Origin: Spirosoma spitsbergense DSM 19989
GTDB taxonomy: Bacteria > Bacteroidota > Bacteroidia > Cytophagales > Spirosomataceae
DNA: 35,449 bases
Direction: 5' to 3'
Assembly: GCF_000374085.1 (NCBI RefSeq)
Contig: NZ_KB893588.1
Coordinates: 2,847 to 38,295, forward strand
The notes under the pieces were generated by a model. That model worked only from the letters and a program-made list of their open reading frames with translations. It made no database searches and was not told the origin of the DNA. Positions 1-7,411 of this stretch are shown here, in pieces (the stretch's first letter is position 1; every line of letters begins with the position of its first letter). The translations under genes and the position numbers were made by a program.

Positions 1-369
1 GTAAGCAGGCGGGGTCTGGAGAGTGTGCCCTCCAACAAGGTATGCGTGGATGCGTGTCCGAGTTTCCTGCTGCCCAACGTGTTCACGCCCAACGGTGATG
101 GCAGGAACGATTTGTTCGTACCGTTGCGGTGTCCGCGTTTTGTGGAGAGCGTGAGTTTTGTGGTCTACAACCGGTGGGGGGCTAAGGTGTACGAGACGAG
201 TGGTGCTACGCTGGCCTGGGATGGCCGGAGCAGCGACGGGGTGGAGCTGCCCAGTGGGTTGTACTACTACCAGGCGACGGTGAGTTATGCAGTGCTGGAT
301 CGCAACGCTCCCCCTCAGATCATCAAGGGGTGGGTCCAGATTCTCAGAGAGGCAGTCGCTGACCGATAA
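1..369 (+). CDS. T9SS type B sorting domain (gliding motility-associated C-terminal), 5' partial
   Basis: The reading frame is open from base 1, so this is the C-terminal end (122 codons plus stop) of a larger secreted protein whose start lies outside the window. The visible part carries the hallmarks of the CHU_C / type B T9SS domain: FTPNGDGRNDLF, VYNRWG followed by KVYE, WDGRSSDG, LPSGLYYY and a final GWVQIL strand. In Bacteroidota this domain directs export across the outer membrane by the type IX secretion system and is then removed or used for surface attachment. The domain runs to the end of the protein, as usual. A GTG at 25 could be read as a start, but the domain has to be appended to a cargo, so the frame is called as partial. 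The cargo function cannot be seen. Confidence 0.9.
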   Translation, partial: VSRRGLESVPSNKVCVDACPSFLLPNVFTPNGDGRNDLFVPLRCPRFVESVSFVVYNRWGAKVYETSGATLAWDGRSSDGVELPSGLYYYQATVSYAVLDRNAPPQIIKGWVQILREAVADR

Positions 370-381
370 GGAAAAAACTTG

Positions 382-445
382 AAAAGCAGAAGGGTAAGCA
401 AGGCAAAAGGGAGAAGGCACGTGTCCTTCTCCCTTTCCTGCTTTT
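382..445. terminator. Bidirectional terminator between T9SS gene and yebC
   Basis: A perfect 12-bp inverted repeat (406-417 with 425-436, GGGAGAAGG core) encloses a 7-base loop, and an outer 8-bp arm pair (382-389 AAAAGCAG with 438-445 CTGCTTTT) adds A-rich and T-rich flanks on both sides. It lies in the 85-bp gap between two convergent genes, so it can end transcription from either direction. Confidence 0.85.
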
Positions 446-456
446 TAGCTGTACCG

Positions 457-1170
457 CTACTTCATGTTGTGGTAAACCGTCTGTACGTCGTCATCTTCTT
501 CGATGCGCTCGATTAGTTTCTCCACGTCGGCCACTTCTTCGTCCGATAGTTCTTTAAAATCGTTGGGTATCCGTTCAAATTCGGCTTGCGCAATGTCATA
601 GCCCTTTTCTTCCAGAAACTTCTGAATGCTTCCGAAGGCCGTGAATTCACCGTAAATAACGAACTGATTCATTTCATCGTCCAGCTCGATATCATCTCCA
701 CCTGCGTCGATGAGTTCCAGTTCCAGTTCTTCCTGGTCGATGCCGTCTGCCGGTATCCGAAACACCGACTTCCGGTCGAACATAAAGTCCAGCATTCCCT
801 GTGTTCCCAGGCTGCCGCCCAGTTTGTTGAGGTAACTGCGGACGTTGGCTACCGTGCGGTTGTGGTTGTCGGTAGCCGTTTCAATCACGAGCGCGATGCC
901 ATGCGGTGCGTAGGCTTCGTACACAATTTCCTTGTAATCCTCCTGGTCTTTCGAAGAGGCTTTTTTGATAGCTCTATCCACGTTTTCCTTCGGCATATTA
1001 GCCGCTTTGGCGTTCTGGATAATGGCCCGCAGTCGTCCATTGGAGTCCGGGTCGGGGCCACCGCTTTTCACGGCCATAACAATGTCTTTGCCGATTCGGG
1101 TAAAGGTCTTGGCCATTTGCCCCCACCGTTTCATTTTTCGGGCTTTCCGGTATTCAAATGCGCGTCCCAT
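457..1170 (-). CDS. YebC/PmpR family protein
   Basis: A 237-residue protein with the full YebC/PmpR/TACO1 architecture. The N-terminus MGRAFEYRKARKMKRW and the following KTFTRIGKDI and GGPDPDSNGRLR form the conserved basic first domain. NMPKENVDRAIKKA and YEAYAPHGIALVIE mark the start of the second domain. The acidic C-terminal tail (LSDEEVADVEKLIERIEEDDD) is also typical. Family members were long called DNA-binding transcriptional regulators. More recent work on relatives points to a role in translation, relieving ribosome stalling, so the exact role here is inferred from family only. It lies 59 bp downstream of lysA on the same strand and may be co-transcribed. The 3' end faces the terminator at 382-445. 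Confidence 0.93.
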   Translation of the reverse strand: MGRAFEYRKARKMKRWGQMAKTFTRIGKDIVMAVKSGGPDPDSNGRLRAIIQNAKAANMPKENVDRAIKKASSKDQEDYKEIVYEAYAPHGIALVIETATDNHNRTVANVRSYLNKLGGSLGTQGMLDFMFDRKSVFRIPADGIDQEELELELIDAGGDDIELDDEMNQFVIYGEFTAFGSIQKFLEEKGYDIAQAEFERIPNDFKELSDEEVADVEKLIERIEEDDDVQTVYHNMK

Positions 1171-1229
1171 TGGTAAGAGAGTGAAGAATTAAGTGTTATG
1201 AATGAAGAATAACAGGTGTGATGCAAGGC

Positions 1230-2504
1230 TTATTCTGCATCAATCACGCTCAACTCTTCACTGAAAATATCTACCTGTCCCCGTACCAGATCTTCGAACG
1301 TTTCGCGCTGGCGAATCAGGTAGGGTTTGCCTTCGTACACCAGCACTTCGGCCGGGCGAAAGCGGGCGTTGTAATTCGATGCCATACTAAAGCCGTAGGC
1401 ACCGGCATTCTCAAACGAGAGTACGTCCCCCGCTTGTACGTCGGGCAGAGACCGGTCTGTGGCGAAGGTGTCCGTTTCGCAGATGTAGCCCACGACCGTG
1501 TAGGTTTTTTCCTCTCCGTTTGTGCGCTGCCCCTGCGGATTCGATACGTTTTTTATGTCGTGATACGCATCGTACATCATCGGACGAATAAGGTGGTTCA
1601 GACCCGAATCGACCTGCACGAACGTACGGGTTGGCGTTTCTTTCACCACGTTGACCCCCGCCAGCAGATGACCGCTTTCACTCACCAGCAGTTTTCCCGG
1701 TTCAAAACAAAGCTCCAGTTCACGGCCGTATCGATCACAAAATGACCGGAAAGCCGCCGAAACCTTCGCCCCCAGTTCGGCCAGATCGGTGGCGTAATCG
1801 TCTTCCCGGTAGCGAACTTTAAAACCACTGCCGAAGTCGATAAAATGCAAATCGGGGTAGTCGGTTGCCAGGTCGAAGAGGACATCGGCAATTTTTAGAA
1901 AGGTATTCCCATCCTTAAAATCTGAACCGGTATGAATGTGCAACCCAACGACCGGAATACCATACTGCTCCGTAACGGCTTTAATCTGCTGGCGGTAGCT
2001 GTAGGGTATCCCGAATTTAGAGTCGCCGTGACCGGTTTGAATCTTGACATTTCCGCCCTCGGCAATGTTGGGATTGATGCGCAGGGCAACCGGGTAACGA
2101 TTGCCATAGGCCTGGCCAATCTGTTCGAGCAGGGGCAAACTATCCGCATTCAGCTGCAGGCCCATTTCGAGCGCTTCCTGAATCTCGGACCAGGCATTAC
2201 CGCTGGGCGTGTACATAATCTGCGCCGGTTCAAAACCTGCCATCTGGGCTATCCGGGCTTCGTTGACCGATACTACTTCAATATCTACACCCTGCTGACG
2301 CATCAGTTTCAGGATGGATACGTTCGTAAGTGCTTTGGCGGCATACTTTATCTTCAGGTTCACTCCGCTAAAGGAAGACCGGAGCGAGCCGATTTTTTCG
2401 ATAATTTTGTCTGCGTCATACACGTACAGCGGCAAGCCGAACTCGTCGGCGATATCCAGTACATTGACGCCCTGAATTTGATACGTCTGGTTATTTAGTT
2501 GCAT
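1230..2504 (-). CDS. lysA: Diaminopimelate decarboxylase
   Basis: Converts meso-diaminopimelate to L-lysine and CO2, the last step of lysine synthesis, using pyridoxal phosphate. The 424-residue protein has the fold type III order of motifs: the PLP lysine K57 in KIKYAAKAL, HIHTGSDF at 189-196, the glycine loop DFGSGF at 223-228, EPGK at 268-271, and near the end the Cys-Glu pair of the second active-site loop (C342-E343 in GYICETD) and Y370 in ENAGAYGF. Most LysA proteins read EPGR, so the lysine at 271 is a conservative change. The length is normal. The start at 2504 follows a good promoter (2523-2553) with a leader of only about a dozen bases. The next gene on this strand is yebC. Confidence 0.93.
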   Translation of the reverse strand: MQLNNQTYQIQGVNVLDIADEFGLPLYVYDADKIIEKIGSLRSSFSGVNLKIKYAAKALTNVSILKLMRQQGVDIEVVSVNEARIAQMAGFEPAQIMYTPSGNAWSEIQEALEMGLQLNADSLPLLEQIGQAYGNRYPVALRINPNIAEGGNVKIQTGHGDSKFGIPYSYRQQIKAVTEQYGIPVVGLHIHTGSDFKDGNTFLKIADVLFDLATDYPDLHFIDFGSGFKVRYREDDYATDLAELGAKVSAAFRSFCDRYGRELELCFEPGKLLVSESGHLLAGVNVVKETPTRTFVQVDSGLNHLIRPMMYDAYHDIKNVSNPQGQRTNGEEKTYTVVGYICETDTFATDRSLPDVQAGDVLSFENAGAYGFSMASNYNARFRPAEVLVYEGKPYLIRQRETFEDLVRGQVDIFSEELSVIDAE

Positions 2505-2522
2505 AATTCATGAAACGAGCCG

Positions 2523-2553
2523 CAAAATTACGCCATCTTTCCCCTATGTACAA
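2523..2553 (-). promoter_or_regulatory. lysA promoter (Bacteroidota -33/-7 type)
   Basis: On the minus strand TTG (2553-2551) is followed after exactly 20 bases by TAATTTTG (2530-2523), a perfect match to the Bacteroidota housekeeping consensus TTG-N19-21-TAnnTTTG. It lies 19 bases before the lysA start codon, predicting a short leader. It overlaps the first codons of the broken plus-strand gene at 2546. Confidence 0.65.
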
Positions 2554-2954
2554 GATTCTCTGTTATCTAGTAGCCCTTACGCTGTTCGGTACGTACGCGA
2601 CGTTCGGTCAGAAGCCCCCGGTTACCGCTGCCCGGCCGGATAATCCGACTGAAAATTACCCAACCAGCGACGTATTCACTAACCGGAAAACGGTTTTTAT
2701 AGCCCACCTGCTCGCCGACAAGGTGGAACCCGAAAAAAAGAACGCGTACAACGCGTGGGTAATAAACAGAACAGCGAGCCTGCTTTACCCGAACCCGTGT
2801 CAAACCCAACGCCTGTAGCGGTGGCAGACCGCCCGCCCGGCTTTTCGTTCCGGCGCAGGAAGCTGAACGTACGGCAACGAACCTAAAGCCGCTCAGCGAG
2901 TTAGAATCTATACGATTGGTATTGGTCGCTGACCAAAAAGACCGGTGCAAATAA
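2546..2954 (+). pseudogene. Small secreted protein of unknown function, broken by two -1 frameshifts
   Basis: An ATG at 2546 opens a good signal peptide (MYKILCYLVALTLFGTYATFG, cleaved before Q). The frame then ends early at 2818. However, protein-like sequence continues in the next frame after an A7 run at 2733-2739 (KKERVQRVGNKQNSEPALPE, proline-rich). It then moves to the third frame after the C/G-rich stretch 2829-2840 (LFVPAQEAERTATNLKPLSE, ending in DQKDRCK and a stop at 2952-2954). Restoring one A in the run and one C in the C/G stretch gives one continuous frame of 136 codons. Both changes are losses of one base, which fits decay or uncorrected sequencing error. An upstream ATG at 2510 exists but would precede the signal peptide. 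The family was not recognised. No promoter is clear. Confidence 0.6.
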
Positions 2955-3019
2955 ATCAGGTGTCCGTCAATCGCTCCGGCAGACTGGCATAACCCTCAAC
3001 CTAAAAATAACGAACCATT

Positions 3020-3751
3020 ATGACCTTTCACCAATTCCCCGATTACGCATCCCTGTCGCAGTACACCGCCGAACACATTGCCGCCATTATCAATCAAAAA
3101 CCTGATGCACTGCTCTGTCTGGCATCGGGGGATACCCCCATCGGAACCTATCACCATCTGGTAGAGCTGGCAAAGACGGGGCGCGTGGATGTGAGTCAAT
3201 GTACGTTTGTAGGCCTCGACGAGTGGGTTGGTTTCGGGCCGGAGGATGCGGGGAGTTGTTCGTATTACGTACTCCGCGACCTGTTTACACCGTTGCAGCT
3301 ACGCCCGGACCAGCTCTATGTTTTCGATGCGAAAGCCACTGACCTTACGGCCGAGTGCGCCCGCATCGACTCCCTCATTGACTCGCGGGGTGGCCTGGAT
3401 CTACTGCTGGTGGGTATGGGCATGAACGGCCACATAGCCCTGAACGAACCCGGCACCCCGTTTACGCTGGGCTGTCACGTTGGCGAACTGGCCGAAAGCA
3501 CCATAACCGTCGGGCAGAAATATTTCGAGCAGGAAACAGTTCTCGAGCAGGGTATTACTCTTGGACTACGCCATCTGACAGCCGCCCGCGAAGTAATTTT
3601 ACTCGTGAGCGGGGAGAAAAAAGCAGCTACGCTACAGAAAGCTCTCAAAGGGCCGGTTTCGGAGGAAATACCGGCCAGTATTCTGCAAACGCACCCCAAC
3701 GGTCAGGTCTGGCTGGATGCAGCTGCCGGAAGTTTACTGACAAGTCTTTGA
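3020..3751 (+). CDS. Glucosamine/galactosamine-6-phosphate deaminase family protein
   Basis: The 243-residue protein belongs to the NagB/6-phosphogluconolactonase superfamily. These enzymes open and deaminate a hexosamine 6-phosphate to the ketose phosphate plus ammonia. Visible motifs are the phosphate loop ASGDTPIGTY (35-44), the catalytic LDEW (D67) and GMGMNGHIALNEPG (132-145) carrying H138 and E143. In E. coli NagB the residue just before the GHIA motif is the catalytic Asp141; here it is N136. From memory, Asn at this place occurs in AgaI/YieK-like relatives, so the substrate could be galactosamine 6-phosphate or another sugar. For that reason no gene symbol is given. The stop lies four bases before the start of the purine permease, so the two are surely co-transcribed. 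Confidence 0.82.
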   Translation: MTFHQFPDYASLSQYTAEHIAAIINQKPDALLCLASGDTPIGTYHHLVELAKTGRVDVSQCTFVGLDEWVGFGPEDAGSCSYYVLRDLFTPLQLRPDQLYVFDAKATDLTAECARIDSLIDSRGGLDLLLVGMGMNGHIALNEPGTPFTLGCHVGELAESTITVGQKYFEQETVLEQGITLGLRHLTAAREVILLVSGEKKAATLQKALKGPVSEEIPASILQTHPNGQVWLDAAAGSLLTSL

Positions 3752-3755
3752 GTTT

Positions 3756-5138
3756 ATGGCCGGGAGTGTGTTATTTGACCGTCTGATTCAACCTGAACCT
3801 TACAACCGCTTGGCCAATTCTCTCCCTATTCTCCATCCGCCCGTTTCCCGAAGGACCGAAATACTAGCTGGTGTTTCGACCTTTCTGGCAACGATGTACA
3901 TTATCGTTGTCAATCCGGCTATTCTGAGTCAGGCTGGTTTACCCTTTGGCGGGGTGCTCACCGCCACTGTTCTGCTTTCCTTTTTTTGCAGCCTGATGAT
4001 GGGCCTGTATGCCCGTAATCCTATTGTGGTAGCACCGGGGATGGGTATGAACGCGTTTTTTACGTTCACCGCCGTGAAGGGAATGGGTATCAGCCCGGAA
4101 GTGGCGCTGGGCGCGGTGTTCTGGGCCGGTATATTATTTCTTCTGTTGTCGGTCTTTAACATCCGGTCGGCCATTGTACGGGCTATTCCGCACCCGCTGC
4201 GCTACGCTGTTTCGGCAGGTATTGGTTTGTTTATTACGCTGATCGGCTTCGAGAATGCCCACTTCATTGTGGCTAATCCGGCTACATTGGTCAGTATCGC
4301 CCGGCTAACCGACCCCATCATCCTGACCTTTGTATTTGGGTTGCTCTTAACGAGCGTACTGGTGGTGCGCAATGTGCCGGGGGGCATCATTATCGGCATT
4401 GTACTGACTACACTGGCGGCCTGGCCCGTTGGCCGTTTCTGGGGGGATGCCTCGGCTGTTAATTTCGGGCAGAAAACGCTGGTCAATTACCAGGGTCTTT
4501 TCGCAGCCCCTGATTTTTCGTTGCTGGGCAAGTTAGACTTGTGGGGAGCGCTCTCGTGGTCATTGTGGCCGGTCATTTTTGCCTTCGCCTTCACCGATTT
4601 GTTCGATAGCCTGTCCACCTTTGTGGGTGTAGCCGAAGCCGGTGATTTACAGGACGAGGACGGTAATCCACGCAACATGAATCGTTCATTGTTAACCGAT
4701 GCCGTCGCTACCACCCTGGCGGGGGTACTGGGAACCAGCCCCGGCACCGCTTACATTGAGTCGGCGGTGGGGATTGCGCAGGGCGGACGTACGGGGCTGA
4801 CGGCAATCGTAGCGGGCTGTTGTTTCCTGCCGTTCCTGTTTTTATCCCCGGTCTTATCCGTTATTCCGGCCATTGCCACAGCTCCGGCCCTGGTGCTGGT
4901 GGGTGCATTTATGATGAAACCAATTACCCGTATCAGCTGGAGCCAGCTGGATGATGCACTGCCCGCTTTTCTGGCTTTGGTGCTCATTCCGTTCAGTTAC
5001 TCCATCACGCAGGGGCTTATTTGGGGCTTCCTATCGTGGACACTGATAAAAGTCGCCGTTGGGAAATCGAGTGAGGTATCGGCAGGCTTATGGATTGTGG
5101 ATCTGTTTTGCGTACTGGCGCTGGTGAGTAGTGATTAA
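3756..5138 (+). CDS. NCS2-family purine permease (AzgA-like)
   Basis: An integral inner-membrane transporter of 460 residues, very hydrophobic throughout. It carries the AzgA-subfamily landmarks NPIVVAPGMGMNAFFTF (in the third membrane segment region), FTDLFDSLSTFVGVAEAGDL, and LGTSPGTAYIESAVGIAQGGRTGLTA. Characterised members import adenine, guanine or hypoxanthine with protons. Length is normal for the subfamily. The start ATG follows the preceding deaminase stop by four bases, and the exported MTA/SAH nucleosidase begins 42 bp after the stop. That nucleosidase releases adenine, so adenine uptake is the most economical guess for this permease. No regulatory element is visible between the genes. 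Confidence 0.9.
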   Translation: MAGSVLFDRLIQPEPYNRLANSLPILHPPVSRRTEILAGVSTFLATMYIIVVNPAILSQAGLPFGGVLTATVLLSFFCSLMMGLYARNPIVVAPGMGMNAFFTFTAVKGMGISPEVALGAVFWAGILFLLLSVFNIRSAIVRAIPHPLRYAVSAGIGLFITLIGFENAHFIVANPATLVSIARLTDPIILTFVFGLLLTSVLVVRNVPGGIIIGIVLTTLAAWPVGRFWGDASAVNFGQKTLVNYQGLFAAPDFSLLGKLDLWGALSWSLWPVIFAFAFTDLFDSLSTFVGVAEAGDLQDEDGNPRNMNRSLLTDAVATTLAGVLGTSPGTAYIESAVGIAQGGRTGLTAIVAGCCFLPFLFLSPVLSVIPAIATAPALVLVGAFMMKPITRISWSQLDDALPAFLALVLIPFSYSITQGLIWGFLSWTLIKVAVGKSSEVSAGLWIVDLFCVLALVSSD

Positions 5139-5180
5139 TGGTCAATAAAAGTAGTTCCCAACAGAATTTCAGAGAATAAC

Positions 5181-6011
5181 ATGAAAAAACGCTTTGCAGT
5201 AACGCTGCTGTTCGCGCTTTCGCTCACGTACTCGTTTGCCCAGCGCTATAAACCCCGGCCCATTACGGGTTTGCTGGGCGCTTTCGGGGCTGAAGTTGCG
5301 CTGGTTAAAGAATCGCTGAAAAAGGCTAAAACGGTTTCGGTCGACGGGGTACTTTTTACGACCGGACGCATCGGGAAACAACGGGTGGTGGTGGCCGAAA
5401 CGGGTATCGGTAAAGTGAATGCGGCCATGACAACGGCGTTGATGCTGGATCATTTTCGGCCCCGGCGGGTATTATTTACGGGCATTGCCGGCGGTACGAA
5501 TCCCGAGTTGCAACCCGGCGATATTGTGATTGCCCAACGAACGGCGCACCATGATTACGGCTCCATTACCGACAAAAATACCCCAACCCGCCAAACCCGA
5601 AATGCCATTACCAAACAGTTCAATCCGGCCTATTTTCCTGCCGATTCGGTACTACTTCATTTGGCAGAGCGGGTGGTGAAAACGGTATCGCTGGAAGGTA
5701 TTCCGCTGGAATCCGGTGGTGTGTCCAATCGGCCGGTTAAAGTTGTGACCGGTACCGTCGTGACGGGTGATGTCTTTGTGGCTTCCCCCGAAAAAGGCAA
5801 AAGCCTACGGGCTGATTTTTGGGCCGACGCCACCGAAATGGAAGGAGCTGCCATTGCGCAGGTCTGTTACCAGCTTCAGATACCCTGCCTGATTATTCGT
5901 AGCCTGAGCGACCGCGCCGATGCGGAAGCGCACATTGCCTACGATAAATTTTATCCAACGGCCGCCCGTAACTCCGCTAAAGTGGTTATTGCGCTTGTGA
6001 ACGCGTTGTGA
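5181..6011 (+). CDS. mtnN: 5'-methylthioadenosine/S-adenosylhomocysteine nucleosidase, predicted exported
   Basis: Splits methylthioadenosine or S-adenosylhomocysteine into adenine and the thioribosyl sugar. The 276-residue protein starts with a clear signal peptide (KK, then a hydrophobic stretch, cleaved after SFA-20). It continues with the PNP/UDP phosphorylase fold: GLLGAFGAE (E38, the place of E. coli E12), FTGIAGG (99-105), GDIVIAQR, TEMEGAA (219-224; E221 binds the ribose) and SLSDRAD (D244, general acid). All three catalytic positions are therefore present. Cytoplasmic MtnN of about 230 residues is the norm, and the extra length here is the leader plus small loops. Export to the periplasm is unusual and would place adenine release outside the inner membrane, next to the purine permease encoded just upstream. 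The stop is two bases from that of the convergent esterase. Confidence 0.88.
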   Translation: MKKRFAVTLLFALSLTYSFAQRYKPRPITGLLGAFGAEVALVKESLKKAKTVSVDGVLFTTGRIGKQRVVVAETGIGKVNAAMTTALMLDHFRPRRVLFTGIAGGTNPELQPGDIVIAQRTAHHDYGSITDKNTPTRQTRNAITKQFNPAYFPADSVLLHLAERVVKTVSLEGIPLESGGVSNRPVKVVTGTVVTGDVFVASPEKGKSLRADFWADATEMEGAAIAQVCYQLQIPCLIIRSLSDRADAEAHIAYDKFYPTAARNSAKVVIALVNAL

Positions 6012-6013
6012 CA

Positions 6014-6742
6014 TTACAGATACAATGGAGCCATTTTCTGCCAGTCGCAGGCCTGATGGGCGCGGCCATCCCAGAAATACAGTTCATGCGTTACCTGTTT
6101 GGACCAAAGCGTTTCACTTAGTGAAAGGTTACTGGATAAAAACGGGTCCTCTGTCCCAATGGTCATTACAATCTGCAGTCGACGCAACTGATCGAGTGCT
6201 TCGCAATCGCCCAGGTTTGGTAAAAAGTGATTGGGGCTGTGGAAATAGATTTCTTCGTCGTAATAATCGTCAAACAGGCCACGAAACTCGGCCACCGGCT
6301 CCGACAAACTGTACCGGCCACTAAACGCCACTACTTTGGCAAACCATTGCGGATGCCGGAGTGCAATGTTCATGGCATGATAAGCCCCGAGGCTGCACCC
6401 GTGCGAAATCATGAACGGTTGCGGGTTCTTCAGACGGGAGAGCGTCAGAACCTCCTGCAAAATGTACTCCTCGTACTGGCTATGCCGCCGAATACGGTCG
6501 CAGGGAGATATGTGGCGGTTGTAAATACTTTCCTGGTCGATACTATCGACGCAGTACAACTGTAGCCAGCCGTTTTCGAGTCGGTCGGCCAGCGCTTGTA
6601 CAAGTCCCAGGTCTTCGTACTCATGAAATCGCCCCCGGCGGGTAGGGAAAACCAGCACCCGCGCCCCGGCGTGGCCGAAAATAAGCAATTCCATGTCGCG
6701 GTTCAGGTTCGGGCTAAACCACTTATGATACTCGCGCTGCAT
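6014..6742 (-). CDS. Putative esterase, alpha/beta hydrolase fold (esterase D-like)
   Basis: A 242-residue cytoplasmic-looking protein without signal peptide. The nucleophile elbow is GCSLGAYHAM with Ser117, and a C-terminal WDGRAHQACDW supplies a probable catalytic histidine. The acid residue is likely in the strand containing IGTEDPF. The pattern fits the putative esterase family (PF00756), whose members cleave simple or acyl esters; the natural substrate cannot be read from the sequence. It is the last gene of the minus-strand methionine cluster, 57 bp after the GDSL hydrolase gene. Its 3' end is nearly touching that of mtnN. Confidence 0.8.
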   Translation of the reverse strand: MQREYHKWFSPNLNRDMELLIFGHAGARVLVFPTRRGRFHEYEDLGLVQALADRLENGWLQLYCVDSIDQESIYNRHISPCDRIRRHSQYEEYILQEVLTLSRLKNPQPFMISHGCSLGAYHAMNIALRHPQWFAKVVAFSGRYSLSEPVAEFRGLFDDYYDEEIYFHSPNHFLPNLGDCEALDQLRRLQIVMTIGTEDPFLSSNLSLSETLWSKQVTHELYFWDGRAHQACDWQKMAPLYL

Positions 6743-6799
6743 ACCATTCCGATTAATAAGCAGTGAAATTGCATGCTTTTACGGTAACAACGCGGCCTT

Positions 6800-7408
6800 T
6801 TAGATAAACAAATCGTTAAAAATTCGGGCCTGTTGCTGAAACGTCTGCGCCCATATCCGGTAACCAGCCGGGCTTAGGTGCAAACCATCGTTTTCGAAGA
6901 ACTCCCGCCGGGGTTTACCATGCTGATCCAGCAACGGCGTTGTCATATCGATGTACTGCCAGTCGGGGTACTTCTCGATTTCGCGACCAATTAACTGGTT
7001 TGTGTACTGAATTTTATCAGCAATTCCCCAACGAGCCAGACTGATTTTTACCGACAGAAAATAAAACGGTACATCAGGTAGTAAGTTACGCATCTTACTG
7101 GCAAGCGCGCAAAAGAACAGGTATATCTCTTCGGGGTGCCGCCCGTCGCCCAGGTCATTATCACCCGCGTAAAACACAATGGCTTTTGGCAGGTTTGGCA
7201 CTACCAGACGCTCAAAAAACCAGGTACAGGCTGCGAGGGTCGAGCCGCCAAAACCTAAATTCAGGGTGTCGAGGTGGGGGAAATCCTGGGCTAGAGTTGT
7301 CCATAACCGAATGGATGAACTACCGTAAAAAGCAATCTTCTCTGTTGCTGGTGTAAGGGCTTTTACCTTTTCTTCCAATAGCCGAACGTCGGCTTCATAC
7401 CAAACCAT
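6800..7408 (-). CDS. SGNH/GDSL-family hydrolase
   Basis: A 202-residue protein with all four SGNH blocks. Block I is FYGSSSIRLW with the nucleophile at about Ser31, block II GFGGST (53-58), block III AGDND (N84) and block V NDGLHLSPAGY with D174 and H177. No signal peptide is visible, so it probably acts in the cytoplasm as an esterase or lipase-like enzyme. Its start lies three bases after the metX stop, so translation is probably coupled and it belongs to the methionine transcript. A direct link to methionine metabolism is not known. Removal of stray O-acetyl groups is one possibility, but this is speculation from position only. Confidence 0.85.
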   Translation of the reverse strand: MVWYEADVRLLEEKVKALTPATEKIAFYGSSSIRLWTTLAQDFPHLDTLNLGFGGSTLAACTWFFERLVVPNLPKAIVFYAGDNDLGDGRHPEEIYLFFCALASKMRNLLPDVPFYFLSVKISLARWGIADKIQYTNQLIGREIEKYPDWQYIDMTTPLLDQHGKPRREFFENDGLHLSPAGYRIWAQTFQQQARIFNDLFI

Positions 7409-7411
7409 ACC

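Noticed and set aside
586..1176. 196-codon plus-strand frame opposite yebC
   Set aside because: It is the complement of the well-conserved yebC gene; its protein shows no family motif.
1219..1242. Short inverted repeat TGATGCA/TGCATCA at the lysA stop
   Set aside because: Only seven bp, overlaps the stop codon and has no T-run; too weak to call a terminator.
1932..2498. 188-codon plus-strand frame opposite lysA
   Set aside because: Antisense shadow of lysA, which has all its active-site motifs.
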